The notes under the pieces were generated by a model that saw nothing but the letters and a program-made list of their open reading frames with translations, had not been told where the DNA came from and ran no database searches. 64,000 nt of DNA from Streptomyces sp. HUAS 15-9 (GTDB lineage: Bacteria > Actinomycetota > Actinomycetes > Streptomycetales > Streptomycetaceae): positions 6,696,001-6,760,000 of the forward strand of contig NZ_CP106798.1 of NCBI RefSeq assembly GCF_025642155.1, in the 5' to 3' direction. A program made the position numbers and the translations under genes. Below are positions 5,480-14,739 of this stretch, piece after piece; the first letter of the stretch is position 1; each line of letters begins with the position of its first letter.

Positions 5480-7821
5480 GTCCATCGGCCCACCGACCAG
5501 GCCACCTGAAGACGGGTCGTACAGCCCAGCCGGCGCATGATCTGCCGTACGTGATTGACGACCGTCCACTCCGATATGTCGAGGCGTGAGGCGATCTGGC
5601 GGTTCGTCAGGCCCTCGGCGACCAGCATCGCCACCTGCACCTGGCGCGGGGTGAGTGGCTGCGCCTCCGGTGTGGGGGCCGTGGGGCGGGAGTCGGGATC
5701 GGGCGCGGCCAGGGCCTCCTCGAGAGCGGTGGCGGGCGTCATACGGAGGCCCTCGGCCCAGGCGGCCGCGTAGCCCGAGGCGTGCATGCGGGAGCGCAGC
5801 GTGCCGAGGGCCTCGTCGACCGCGGCCCGGCGGGCCGGCGCGGGGACGCTGCCCAGCGCCCGGCGCAGCGCCGCGCACGCCGCCAGGGTGCGCGTCGCCC
5901 AGGGACCCGCCGAGGGGTCGGTGCGCAACCGCAGTAGAGTCAACTCCTCGAGCACGCCGGGCAGTTCGGTGCGCTCGCCGAGCGAGCCGTACAGCTCCAG
6001 GCACTCGCGCAGCGCACGGGCCGCGCCCTGCGTGTCCTCGCGTTCCCCGGCGGCGGCCGCCCACTCCCGCAGCGCCATCGCGAGACCGCGCGCGTCCGCG
6101 ACCCTGCGGTGCGCGTCGAGACCCTTCTCCAGCAGGTCCCGTGCCTTGCGGGTGTCCCCCTGAGCGCGCAGCGCCGTCGCCAGCGCGACCGTCGCGTCGG
6201 CCGCCGCCGCGGTCGCGCCCAGCGAATCGAGGGCGGTCACCGCGGGCCCGAGCGCGGCGAGGGCGCCCGCGGGATCGCCGAACCGCAGCAGCGCCAGCCC
6301 CATCCGCGCCGACACGAGCGCCGTCTGCCGCCGGTCGCCGAGCCGCTTGCACAGCGCGAGGGCCCGGCGATGACGCCGCACGGCGAGATCGGCGTCGCCG
6401 AGCGCCAGCGTGAACGTGGCCGACAGGTCGACGAGCCGGGCGCGCAACGGCTCCGACAGCGCGGGCCGGGGCGCCGATCCGTCCGACCCCGGCTCCGGCC
6501 CCCGCCCCGGCCCCTCGTCCTGGCCCACCGCGTCGCACCACTCCACACCCTCTTTCAGATGTCCCTGTACGAGCCAGGGCGTGCGCAGTGCGAGCACCAG
6601 CGAGGCGACGTCCTCGGCCGCACCGCGGTGGTGCAGCCGGTGCAGCGCGGCCACGACGTTGCGGTGCTCGGCGGCCAGCAGGTGCAGCCAGTGACTCTGC
6701 CGGGGGCCGGTCAGCCGCGGTTCCACAGTGGTGACCAGCTGCCGGTACGCGGCGGCGTGCCGGTCCAGGGCCGCGTCGAGCAGCCCGTCGGCGGAGAGTT
6801 CCTCGGCCATGTGGGAGCGGACCGGCTCGGGCACCGCGAACCGTGGCTCGCCCTGCTCCTGGTCGAGGGCGAGGACCAGGCTCCGGTCGAGAAGCGAGTC
6901 GAGCACGGCGTCGGTGTCGGCGCGCGGCAGCGGCGAGACCCGCTCCAGCATCGGCAGCCCGAATCCCGGCTCGAACACGGCCAGTTGGCCGAGCAGCGCC
7001 AACTGGCCGCGGCTCAGACCCGTGACGGCGGACTCCGCGAGTGCCGCGAGCGAACGGTGCCGGGCGGGAGCGCCCGAGGGCCCGCCGGACAGCGCGGTCA
7101 GAGCGCCGCCGCGGTGCCGCAGCCGGGCGAGCAGCACCTGCGGCGTGAACAGCCGCAGCCGGCCCGCCGCCAGCTCCAGGGCGAGCGGCAGCCCTTCGAG
7201 CAGGGTGCACAGGGAGGCGACCGCGGCCGCGTTCTCCTCGGTGAGGGCGAAGCCGGGCACCGCGTCGCGCGCCGCCCGCGTGAACAGCGCGACCGACGCG
7301 TTGCCGGCCAGCTCGTCCGGGTCGTCGCTGCCCGGCGGGGGCACCGGCAGCCGTCCTACCGGAAGCAATCGTTCACCCGCGATGCGCATCGGCTCGCGGG
7401 AGGTGGCCAGCGCCGCCAACCGGCCTGCGGGGGTGAGGAGTTCACCGAGCACCGTGGTGAGCGGCTCACCGTGGTGGTCGCAGCCGTCGAGCACCAGCAG
7501 GGCGTCCGCCTCACCCGGGACGCGGCGCAGCTCGGCCGCCAGGCGCAGCACGGTGGCCGCGGCCTCGTCGGCGGAGGCGGCGGGCCCCAGGTCCGCCGTA
7601 CGCACGCCGCGGAACTGCCCGGGCGCGGCCTCGAACGCCGCGGCCAGCACGCTCTTGCCGACGCCGCCGGGCCCGGTGAGCGTCACCAGATGTGCCTCCG
7701 GATCGGCCAGTCTGCCGCGCAGTACGAGGAGTTCGGCGTCCCTTCCGACGAGGACGCGTCCGCTCCCCGCCGACGCCGGACGTATCCCCGGTGCGCTCGG
7801 AGCCTGCTGTGTGACGGTCAT
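5476..7821 (-). CDS. NB-ARC/LuxR transcriptional regulator
   Basis: A 781-residue cytoplasmic regulator. An NTPase domain follows the N-terminus: P-loop GPGGVGKS near residues 49-56, a Walker-B-like ALLVLDGCDHH, then ATSREPMRIAGE and GLPLALELAAGRL as in the AfsR/NB-ARC group. A long Ala/Leu/Arg-rich, TPR-like central region ends in a LuxR HTH over the last ~60 residues (LTPRQVQVAMLVAEGLTN, NRQIASRLDISEWTVVNHV). ATG 7821 is chosen over upstream in-frame codons because GGGGGAAG precedes it directly. The gene is translationally coupled (ATGA) to the degenerate adenylating-enzyme gene. A repeat array lies immediately upstream (7874-7941). Likely a pathway-specific activator; the trigger is unknown. 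Confidence 0.88.
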   Translation of the reverse strand: MTVTQQAPSAPGIRPASAGSGRVLVGRDAELLVLRGRLADPEAHLVTLTGPGGVGKSVLAAAFEAAPGQFRGVRTADLGPAASADEAAATVLRLAAELRRVPGEADALLVLDGCDHHGEPLTTVLGELLTPAGRLAALATSREPMRIAGERLLPVGRLPVPPPGSDDPDELAGNASVALFTRAARDAVPGFALTEENAAAVASLCTLLEGLPLALELAAGRLRLFTPQVLLARLRHRGGALTALSGGPSGAPARHRSLAALAESAVTGLSRGQLALLGQLAVFEPGFGLPMLERVSPLPRADTDAVLDSLLDRSLVLALDQEQGEPRFAVPEPVRSHMAEELSADGLLDAALDRHAAAYRQLVTTVEPRLTGPRQSHWLHLLAAEHRNVVAALHRLHHRGAAEDVASLVLALRTPWLVQGHLKEGVEWCDAVGQDEGPGRGPEPGSDGSAPRPALSEPLRARLVDLSATFTLALGDADLAVRRHRRALALCKRLGDRRQTALVSARMGLALLRFGDPAGALAALGPAVTALDSLGATAAAADATVALATALRAQGDTRKARDLLEKGLDAHRRVADARGLAMALREWAAAAGEREDTQGAARALRECLELYGSLGERTELPGVLEELTLLRLRTDPSAGPWATRTLAACAALRRALGSVPAPARRAAVDEALGTLRSRMHASGYAAAWAEGLRMTPATALEEALAAPDPDSRPTAPTPEAQPLTPRQVQVAMLVAEGLTNRQIASRLDISEWTVVNHVRQIMRRLGCTTRLQVAWSVGRWT

Positions 7822-7873
7822 GGCTTCCCCCTGGAGACGGCTGGGAGCAGAGTGGCCGCGGCGGACAAAGTCC

Positions 7874-7941
7874 GGCTTAAACACGGCGGTTCGGGCTTGA
7901 ATACGGTGACTCGGGCTTGAGTACGTGCGGTTCGGCCTTGA
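7874..7941. promoter_or_regulatory. array of four 7-bp direct repeats (GGCTTGA) at ~20-bp spacing
   Basis: GGCTTAA (7874-7880), GGCTTGA (7894-7900), GGCTTGA (7914-7920) and GCCTTGA (7935-7941) are spaced 20, 20 and 21 bp apart, embedded in a longer repeated context (GTTCGGGCTTGAATACG-like). On the minus strand the core reads TCAAGCC, upstream of the leftward NB-ARC/LuxR gene and downstream of the SARP gene. A spacing near two helical turns puts all copies on one DNA face, as for SARP-type direct-repeat operators. The assignment to the SARP next door is an inference. Confidence 0.55.
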
Positions 7942-7988
7942 ATACGTGTGGCTCGGTCCGACGGTTCGGACCCGCAGTCGAGGCCGCG

Positions 7989-10589
7989 CTACGCCGCCTC
8001 ACGCAGCCGCCACACCCCCGGCCGCACCTCGACCGCCGGCTCCGGCTCCCGCGGCATGTCGGCCAGACGGCGCAGGCAGCGCCGCGCATACGCCTCCAGC
8101 CGTCGGTCGCGCAGCGACGTCGCCAGATCGCGGCAGGCCGTGAAGCGGGCCCTCGCCGTCGCCTCGTCCCCCAGGTCCAGGGCGAGCAGCGCCCCGGCGC
8201 GCAGGGCGTCGAAGCGGGCCGGGGAACGGTCCGGCAGCGAGCCGAGCGCCGTGTCGAGCAGCGCGCCCGCCTCGACGTACGCACCCGCGTCGAGCCGTAC
8301 GTCGGCCAGACCCACCAGCGCGCGCCCGTGCTCGTGGTCGTTGGCGCAGCCGCGGGCGGCCCGCACGGCCGCCTCGTACAGCTCCTCGCTGCGGGCCAAC
8401 TCCCGTTGCTGCCAGGCCAGATCCCCGAGCGAGCGCAGCATCCGCGCCTCGCCCGCCCGGTCCCGCGACCGCCGCGCCGCGTCCAGGCCGAGCGTGTGCG
8501 CGGTCCGCCAGAAGTGCCACGCGGCATGCGACTCCAGGCCACCGGAGAGGGAGTCGGCCAGGCGCAGCGCCGCCTGCCAGGCACCGTGCGCGTGCGCCGT
8601 GCGCAGCACACCGACCAGGACCGCCAGACCGGAGCCGGTGTCGGTGTGGGTGCCTGCGGCGGTGGTGGCCGAGGGACCCGTGGACGCCACGGTGTTCGCG
8701 TACGCCTCGGCGAGGCGGCCCGCCGCGTCCCGGGTCGAGTCCTCCGGTTCGTGCCGGGCGAGCAACTCGGCGGCGAGCAGCCGCAGCAGTGGGTGGAAGC
8801 GATAGCTGCCCGAGTCGTCGGCCTCCAGCAGCCGCGCGTCGACGAGACCCTCGACGACCCGGCCGGCCGCGTCGGTCCCGAGGCCCAGCACCGCCGCCGC
8901 CGGGCGGAGTTCGACCGGGGCGTCCGGCAGCAGGGCCAGCAGCCGGAACGACCGCTGCTGCTCCGCCGTCGCCGCCGCGCACCCCGTCAACAGCACGTCC
9001 CGCACGTCGAGTTCACCGACCCGCAGGGCGTCCAGACGGTCCCGGGCGTCCCGCAGCCGGGCGGCGAGCGTCTGCGGTGTCCAGTGCGGGCGGGCCGCGA
9101 GCTGCGCCGCCGCGCTGCGCAGGGCCAGCGGAAGACGGCCGCACAGACCGGCCACCTCCAGCAGGGCCGCCGCCACTTCGGGATCGGCGGCGGCCGCGAT
9201 GGATTGCCGTGCCTCTTCCGCACCCCCGCCGGGACCCCTGCCGGACACCGTAGCCAGCAGCGCGCAGGCCGCCTCCGACGGCAGCGGCGCCAGCGAGACG
9301 GTGCGGACCGCGGTGAGCGAAGCGGGCGTACGGCGCATGGTGATCAGGGCCCGGCAGCCCTCGCCGGTCGGCAGCAGCGGGCGCAGCTGCGCCTCGGAAC
9401 CCGCGTGGTCCAGGACGAGGAGCAGACGCCGGCCCGCGAGGAAGGTGTGCAGGGTGTCGCGCAGATCCTCCACCCCCTCGGGCAGCGGGCCGTTCTCGCC
9501 CGCTCGCCGCAGCAGCCGCGTCAGCGCCTGCGCCGCGGTCAGCGGACGGCCCGGCTCCGGCTCCAGATCGACGAACAGCCGCCCGTCCGGGAAGGCGTCC
9601 GCGCACCGGTGCGCGGCCTCCACGGCCAGCGCCGTCTTGCCCACGCCCGGCATCCCGGCCACGGCGACACACGTACCGGCCGGTGACGACCTCAACAGGT
9701 GCACCACCCGCGCGAGTTCGTCCTCCCGGCCGGTGAAGGCCGGATCGGCGGCGGGCAGCGCCACGGGCCTGCCGCGCGCCTGGCTCACCGTGACCGCTCC
9801 GGACGGTGCCGCCTCGTCGACCAGCAGACCCGCGTCGCCCTCCAGGATCCGCCGGTGCAGCTGTTGCAGCGCCGGGCCCGGCTCGATCGCCAGCTCCTCG
9901 ACCAGGGTGCGGCGCAGCTGCCCGAACGCGCGCAGCGCCTCCGCCTGCCGGCCGGCCCGGAACAGCGCCAGCATCAGATGCCCGTGGAACTCCTCACGCA
10001 ACGGATAGCGCGTCGTCACCGACTGCAGCTCGGCGATCAGATCGCGGTGCCTGCCCAGCTCCAGGTCCGCGCGCACCCGCTGCTCCAGCGCGGCCACGCC
10101 CGCCTCCTCCAGCCGCACCGCCGCCGCCTCCAGCGCCGGTCCGTGCGGGGTGTCCGAGAGCAGCGGACCGCGCCACAGGTCGGTCGCCTGCCGCTGCAGT
10201 GCCGACGCCCGGGCGAAGTCGCCCGCCTCCAGGGCCTGTCGGCCGCTCGCGTGCAGCGCCTCGAACCGGGCCAGATCCAGCCGGTCCGGCTCCAGGCTCA
10301 GCACATAGCCGGGCTGCCGGGTCACCAGCGCCTCCCGGCCGAACCCGTCCTGGGCCGTGTTGAGCTGCTTGCGCAGCTGCGAGATGTACACCTGCAGCGT
10401 GGTGGTCGCCGTACGCGGCGGATCGTCCTGCCACAGCTCGTCCGTCAGCGCCTCCACGGACACCACCTCGCCGCTGCGCACCAGCAGCGCGCCGAGGACG
10501 ACGCGCAGCTTCGCGGCCCGGGGCGTGTACGAGACGCCGGGGCCCGCGCTGCCCTCGATCTCCATCGGGCCGAGGATGCGGAACCTCAT
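7989..10589 (-). CDS. SARP-family regulator with NB-ARC ATPase and TPR region (AfsR-like)
   Basis: An 866-residue protein. Residues ~1-95 form the OmpR-type winged helix of SARPs (MRFRILGPMEI, SVEALTDELWQDDPP, LQVYISQLRKQL). Residues ~100-245 form the bacterial transcriptional activation domain (DLARFEALHASGRQALEAGD, PLREEFHGHLMLALFRAGRQ). An NB-ARC ATPase begins near residue 280 (FTGREDELARV, AGMPGVGKTALA near 305-315), and the C-terminal ~300 residues look TPR-like. SARPs activate antibiotic genes through direct repeats near -35. ATG 10589 starts 13 bases after the stop of the AfsA-like gene, so the two form an operon, linking butyrolactone synthesis to activator expression. The architecture is clear; the targets are inferred. 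Confidence 0.92.
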   Translation of the reverse strand: MRFRILGPMEIEGSAGPGVSYTPRAAKLRVVLGALLVRSGEVVSVEALTDELWQDDPPRTATTTLQVYISQLRKQLNTAQDGFGREALVTRQPGYVLSLEPDRLDLARFEALHASGRQALEAGDFARASALQRQATDLWRGPLLSDTPHGPALEAAAVRLEEAGVAALEQRVRADLELGRHRDLIAELQSVTTRYPLREEFHGHLMLALFRAGRQAEALRAFGQLRRTLVEELAIEPGPALQQLHRRILEGDAGLLVDEAAPSGAVTVSQARGRPVALPAADPAFTGREDELARVVHLLRSSPAGTCVAVAGMPGVGKTALAVEAAHRCADAFPDGRLFVDLEPEPGRPLTAAQALTRLLRRAGENGPLPEGVEDLRDTLHTFLAGRRLLLVLDHAGSEAQLRPLLPTGEGCRALITMRRTPASLTAVRTVSLAPLPSEAACALLATVSGRGPGGGAEEARQSIAAAADPEVAAALLEVAGLCGRLPLALRSAAAQLAARPHWTPQTLAARLRDARDRLDALRVGELDVRDVLLTGCAAATAEQQRSFRLLALLPDAPVELRPAAAVLGLGTDAAGRVVEGLVDARLLEADDSGSYRFHPLLRLLAAELLARHEPEDSTRDAAGRLAEAYANTVASTGPSATTAAGTHTDTGSGLAVLVGVLRTAHAHGAWQAALRLADSLSGGLESHAAWHFWRTAHTLGLDAARRSRDRAGEARMLRSLGDLAWQQRELARSEELYEAAVRAARGCANDHEHGRALVGLADVRLDAGAYVEAGALLDTALGSLPDRSPARFDALRAGALLALDLGDEATARARFTACRDLATSLRDRRLEAYARRCLRRLADMPREPEPAVEVRPGVWRLREAA

Positions 10590-10602
10590 CACGGCACCCG
10601 CG

Positions 10603-11592
10603 TCACAGATCCTGCACGACACTCGTGCGGGCCTCGGCCACCGCGCGCCGGTGCTGGGTCACCGTCAGCGTCACCGGCACCGACGGACGCCCCTCGGCGT
10701 CCCGCTCCAGCGGCCCGGGCACCGCCACACAGCGCAGCGGCAGCCCCGCCTGCGCATACCCGCGGAAGTGCACGTCCCAGTCGGCCACCACGGCCCGGTC
10801 GGCGTCCACGCCACTGGCCCGGCCCGCGGTCAGGATCGAGGTCTGGCGCAGCGCCTCCAGGAGCAGCAGCCCGGAGACCTGGCCGTCCGCGGACGGGGCG
10901 AGCGCCGGGTTGTCCCCGCGGGTGAGGATCCATGTCGTCAACCGGCCGTGCGCCGACATGCCCGGCTCGCACACCACCACGTTGCCGGGGGCGCGACGGC
11001 CGATCTCGGCCGGGTCGACGGGCCAGCCCGCGCCGTCCGGCACGTCGTCCAGCTCGGGGGCGGCACGCAGTGCGCGGCGGCTGTGCTCGATGTGGTTGCG
11101 GTGCAGCGTCGGCATCAGGAAGACCAGCCCCGCCCTGCCGGTACAGCACGGGACGTCGTCGATGCGCACGTCGACGGAGAATGTCAGCCCCCGCGGCACC
11201 CCGCCGATCACATGGTCGGGCCGCGCGGTCAGCCGCGTCGTCATCCGGGGCGGCTCGGTGTCCCCGGCGCGCCAGGCCCGCAGATCGGTCAGGGAGAGCG
11301 CGAACCGGTAGAACAGGCCCGGCCGTTCGCGCGGCACACCGAAGTACCGGTGCCCCACGAACTCGCCGACCTCGCGCACCTCCTCCGTGACGGACTGCGC
11401 GTCGTGGAAGTGGCCGGGACCGTCGTTGAACAGCGGATGCCCGGTGGGCACCGAGCCGGCCAGGACGAAGTTCTCCTCGCCGCTGCTGGGCGCGTCGAGA
11501 AGGTAGTGCTCCCAGGACGTCGGGCAGTGGATCAGATGGCGGGTCGCGTACTTGAGCCCCCGGGCGGCGGTGCTCGTCGTGTCGACAGTCAT
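10603..11592 (-). CDS. AfsA-family gamma-butyrolactone biosynthesis protein
   Basis: A 329-residue protein with two AfsA hot-dog-like repeats. The first includes FVLAGSVPTGHPLFNDGPG and the second follows ADWDVHFRGYAQAGLPL. Family members such as AfsA and ScbA condense a beta-keto acyl-ACP with dihydroxyacetone phosphate, the first committed step to gamma-butyrolactone signals. It would act in the cytosol and yield a diffusible signal controlling the onset of antibiotic production. The ATG start at 11592 has AGGAGAG close upstream. It is the first gene of an operon with the SARP gene. No TetR-type butyrolactone receptor gene is seen in the window, which is unusual because the two are often adjacent. 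An AfsA-like protein recruited to a pathway reaction is a less likely alternative. Confidence 0.88.
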   Translation of the reverse strand: MTVDTTSTAARGLKYATRHLIHCPTSWEHYLLDAPSSGEENFVLAGSVPTGHPLFNDGPGHFHDAQSVTEEVREVGEFVGHRYFGVPRERPGLFYRFALSLTDLRAWRAGDTEPPRMTTRLTARPDHVIGGVPRGLTFSVDVRIDDVPCCTGRAGLVFLMPTLHRNHIEHSRRALRAAPELDDVPDGAGWPVDPAEIGRRAPGNVVVCEPGMSAHGRLTTWILTRGDNPALAPSADGQVSGLLLLEALRQTSILTAGRASGVDADRAVVADWDVHFRGYAQAGLPLRCVAVPGPLERDAEGRPSVPVTLTVTQHRRAVAEARTSVVQDL

Positions 11593-11912
11593 GGTCTCTC
11601 CTCGGCGCGTTGGGAGCGCTCCCGGCTCACAGAGCTTGGGGAGGGCCCGTCCTGCGGCGCGCACTGTCCCCGTGGCCGCCACGCGGACGGCCCAGGCACA
11701 CCAGGGTGCGGAGACCCAGGTGCCGGATGCCAGCCGGGGACGGTGGCAGCAAGTTGCACGGCAGTTAGTTGGGGTGCCGGGCCTGCCCGTGGGCAACCCC
11801 CGCTTTAGCCCCGCTCAGGCGGTCGACGGCACGGTGGGTGTCAAGGCGCGGTCGCACCCGGCCACCCCCTGTCACCGCGTGCCCGCGCCGATCGCCCGCC
11901 CCGCCCCGGACG
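11593..11912. promoter_or_regulatory. 320-base upstream region of the afsA-like operon
   Basis: This gap lies between the end of the LuxR gene and the start of the AfsA-like gene, both on the minus strand. It should contain the AfsA/SARP promoter. A hairpin at 11771-11800 is listed separately. I found no open frame with family resemblance, no AGGGG array like those upstream of the biosynthetic genes, and no convincing butyrolactone-receptor box, although degenerate boxes cannot be excluded by eye. Confidence 0.5.
11771..11800 (-). terminator. possible hairpin terminator after the LuxR gene
   Basis: GGGGTGCC (11771-11778) can pair with GGCAACCCC (11792-11800) with a one-base bulge. The loop also contains CGGGC and GCCCG, which can pair. 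It lies about 110 bases downstream of the leftward LuxR gene (11913-13259) and upstream of the AfsA-like gene, so it could end the LuxR transcript. It lacks a U-run, as is common in actinomycetes. Confidence 0.35.
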
Positions 11913-13259
11913 TCATCCCCCGTCGTCCCGGGCGGGGCCCGCGGTCAGCCCGACCCAGTGCGCCACCTGGGCGCGCGAGGTGCTGCCGAGCTTCTTGAAG
12001 ATGCGGCTGAGATGCGTCTCGACGGTCTTCGGGCTGAGCCGGAGCCGCGCCGCGATCTGCTGATTCGTACACCCCTCGCTGACCAGGACGGCCACCTGCG
12101 CCTCACGCCCGCTCAGCGCGTCGAGCAACGGCCCCGCGCCGCCGCTGAGCTCCGCCTTGTCGCTCGGCACCGCGGGGGGCCGTTCATGCTCCCGAACCAC
12201 ACGGACCTCCCGCAGCCGGGCGGCCGCCCGGTCCCGCCACACCCCGCCCAGGGCGCGCGCGTCCCGCACCGCCGTCTCCGCCGCCTCCAGGGCGCCCGCG
12301 ATGTCGTTCGCCGCCAGCCGCACCTGGGCCAGACAAAGCGCCGCGTCCACGGCCAGCGGGACCCCGCCGGTGCGGCGCGCCGACTCGGCCGCCCGCTCGG
12401 CCCACCGCCCGGCCGACGCCAGATCCTCCGCCGCGAGCCGGGCCCGGGCGAGCCCGAGCTCCAGCAGGCCCGCCACATGCTCCTGCGCCGCGTCACGGGC
12501 CCGCACCAGCGCCTCCCCGAGCCGCCGCTCGGCCTCCCGCCTGCGCCCCGTGTAGAACAGCGCGTCGGCCAGCCGGTACACCGAGTCGAGGCGCCGCAAC
12601 AGCGCGTCCTGACCGAGCCCGTCCAACAAGCGCGCGGCAGCGTCGGCGGCGTCGAGAGCGGCACCGAAACGGCCCACGGCGGCGTATGAGGCGGCGAGCA
12701 GACAGCGGGCGTGGACGATGTCGACGTCGGACCCGGCTCCGGTCCCGGCTCCCGCCTCGTCCCCTTCTCCGGCCCCGACCCCGACGCCGAACTCCGCCTC
12801 GTGCAGGGCCCTCTGCGCCCATTGCTGCGCCGTACGCCCCAGGGCCGGTTCCCCCCGGTCCAGGGCCAGCGCGGCGCATTCCAGGGCCGATGCCGTGGCG
12901 GGCAGGGTGCGCAGGGAAGGGGCCGAACGCTCCAGGCATCGTTCAGCCTCGTCCCAACGGCCCAGCAGACGCAGGGCGGTTGCGTACACCAAGGCATCCC
13001 GGGCGGTCAGCGGCACGGACGCGTACTCCCGCAGTGCGGACTCCGGCAGGCCGGCCAGTACCAGGGCCCGGGCGCGCAGGAGCCTTGCCTCCTTGTCGTC
13101 GGGCGGGAACAGCCGTAGCAGCGAAGCGGCCGCCGCGGCCTCGCGGTGCAAGCCGCTCGCCACGAAGCTCAACAGCTCGGCGCTCGCCCGCGCCGTGGCG
13201 TCCGGGGCCTCGTCGGTACGCATCCGGGCCTCAACCTCCCCCTTGGTCACCGCGACCAT
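11913..13259 (-). CDS. LuxR-family regulator with helical (TPR-like) N-terminal region
   Basis: A regulator of up to 448 residues. The last ~65 residues form a LuxR HTH (LSGREAQVAVLVSEGCTN, NQQIAARLRLSPKTVETHL, IFKKLGSTSRAQVAHWV). The rest is Ala/Leu/Arg-rich helical sequence with tandem TPR-like units (for example LLRARALVLAGLPESAL, ALRLLGRWDEAERCLE). No P-loop is seen, so it resembles the C-terminal half of a LAL regulator as a stand-alone protein. The start is uncertain: ATG 13259, GTG 13250 (after GGGAG) and ATG 13223 (11 bases after GGGGGAGG) are all possible; the longest is given. It is divergent from the MFS transporter gene and may control it or the cluster. Confidence 0.85.
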   Translation of the reverse strand: MVAVTKGEVEARMRTDEAPDATARASAELLSFVASGLHREAAAAASLLRLFPPDDKEARLLRARALVLAGLPESALREYASVPLTARDALVYATALRLLGRWDEAERCLERSAPSLRTLPATASALECAALALDRGEPALGRTAQQWAQRALHEAEFGVGVGAGEGDEAGAGTGAGSDVDIVHARCLLAASYAAVGRFGAALDAADAAARLLDGLGQDALLRRLDSVYRLADALFYTGRRREAERRLGEALVRARDAAQEHVAGLLELGLARARLAAEDLASAGRWAERAAESARRTGGVPLAVDAALCLAQVRLAANDIAGALEAAETAVRDARALGGVWRDRAAARLREVRVVREHERPPAVPSDKAELSGGAGPLLDALSGREAQVAVLVSEGCTNQQIAARLRLSPKTVETHLSRIFKKLGSTSRAQVAHWVGLTAGPARDDGG

Positions 13260-13383
13260 CTCCCACCCGGACCGGGGACTCCAAGAGCGCTGCCTTGTCC
13301 GGTAGTTGCACGACAGGAAGTCCCTGAGGCGTCGGGTGATTCCCGGACTACTGACACCGCCCGTACGAGGTCAGGCTCGGATC

Positions 13384-14709
13384 ATGGCTGTCGAATCGGA
13401 ACCCGCCGCCCGCCCGGTGACGGCCCTCCACGCGTCCGGCGCGAGCCGTGGACTGCGGGCGGGGTACGCCTCCGGGGCCCTGGTCACCGGTGCGTTCAGC
13501 ACGCTCCCGGGCCTCCTGCTGCTGCCGTACCTCACCGACACGCTCGGCGTCGGCGCGGCCCTCGCCGGAACCGTGATCCTCGTTCCCAAGGTGTGGAACG
13601 CCTTCCTGGGGCCGCTCGTGGGGCATGCCGGTGACCGTCGGCCGCGCCGCCGCGCCCATCTGCTGGGCGGGGGCGTCGGTGTCGCCGCCGCGTTCGCGCT
13701 GATGTTCTCGGCACCGGGGCCCGCCTCCGCCGGGGCATGGTGGGCCGCGGTGGGCTTCTTCCTCGCCGCCACCGCGTACGCCTTCTTCCAGGTCCCTTAC
13801 TCCGCCCTGCCGGCCGAAGTGACCGACCGGCTCGCCGACCGGGTCGCCCTCGTCGCCGGCCGCGTCGCCGTGATCGCCGTCTCCGCGCTGCTCATCGGCG
13901 CCGCCGGACCCGCGCTCGTCGACGCGGGCGGCGGGGGAGTGCCGGGACACCGCATGGTCGGGCTGTTCGGCGCGGTGTGCGTGCTGGTGGGTACGGCGGG
14001 AGTGCTGATCGGCATCGAGCGCGCTCCCCGGGGTGCCACGAGGCCCACCGGGCCCGGTCTGCGCCGCCAACTCGCCCTCGCACGACGGGTGCCGGGGTTC
14101 CCCGCGCTGCTCGTCGGGATCGTCGTCCAGTCCGTCGCGACCGGTGGACTGACTGCCGGGGCCCCCTACTTCAGCGAGCACATCCTCGGCGACAAGGCTG
14201 CCACGGGACTGCTCGTCGCCGCGTTCGTCGCCCCGAACCTGCTCACCGTGCGCGCCTGGACCCGGCTCGGGGCCCGTGTCGGCCACCGGGCCGGGTACCG
14301 GTGGGCGTGCGCCGTCTTCGCCGCGGGCTGCCTGCTCCTGCTCGCGGCTCCCGCCCTCCCCCTGCCCCTCGTACTGGCGGTCATGGCCCTCGCCGGTGCC
14401 GGGCACGCCGGGCAACTCCTCTTCCTCTACGCGATGTTGCAGGACTGCATCGCGGGCGAAGAGCTGCGCGGGGCGGGCGTCTCCTCCGGTCTCTTCACGA
14501 CCTGCGAGACCCTGGGACTGGCGGTCGGGCCCTTCCTCTACGGCCTGATTCTCGCCCTCTTCGGTTACGTCTCCTCGGGCACCGGCCACGCCGTCACCCA
14601 GTCGGCGACGGCACACATGGGCATCCTCGTCGGCATCGGCCTGACCCCGGCGGCAGCGGCACTCGTCGCCGCCGCGGTACTGGGCCGGGGAGTACGGGGC
14701 CGAGGCTGA
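13384..14709 (+). CDS. MFS transporter of the GPH (MelB-like) type
   Basis: A 441-residue integral membrane protein with about 12 hydrophobic segments. The N-terminal half includes LPGLLLLPYLTDTLGVGAAL and KVWNAFLGPLVGHAGDRRPRRR, the latter matching the cytoplasmic loop 2-3 motif of glycoside-pentoside-hexuronide/cation symporters (family DxxxGxxxDR). FFQVPYSALPAEVTDR is also typical of that family. The likely role is proton- or cation-coupled transport of a pathway product or precursor. ATG 13384 is chosen because the protein then begins just before the first membrane segment; an upstream frame from 13306 would add a basic, unconserved extension. It is divergent from a LuxR gene and convergent with the HypE-like gene. 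The substrate cannot be read from sequence. Confidence 0.85.
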   Translation: MAVESEPAARPVTALHASGASRGLRAGYASGALVTGAFSTLPGLLLLPYLTDTLGVGAALAGTVILVPKVWNAFLGPLVGHAGDRRPRRRAHLLGGGVGVAAAFALMFSAPGPASAGAWWAAVGFFLAATAYAFFQVPYSALPAEVTDRLADRVALVAGRVAVIAVSALLIGAAGPALVDAGGGGVPGHRMVGLFGAVCVLVGTAGVLIGIERAPRGATRPTGPGLRRQLALARRVPGFPALLVGIVVQSVATGGLTAGAPYFSEHILGDKAATGLLVAAFVAPNLLTVRAWTRLGARVGHRAGYRWACAVFAAGCLLLLAAPALPLPLVLAVMALAGAGHAGQLLFLYAMLQDCIAGEELRGAGVSSGLFTTCETLGLAVGPFLYGLILALFGYVSSGTGHAVTQSATAHMGILVGIGLTPAAAALVAAAVLGRGVRGRG

Positions 14710-14717
14710 GGACGGGT

Positions 14718-14734
14718 CCCCACCCGGGCTGGGG
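14718..14734. terminator. short hairpin between convergent MFS and HypE-like genes
   Basis: CCCCA (14718-14722) pairs with TGGGG (14730-14734) around a CCCGGGC loop in the 30-base gap between two converging genes. It could serve both strands. The stem is only 5 bp, so confidence is low. Confidence 0.35.
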
Positions 14735-14739
14735 CGGCG

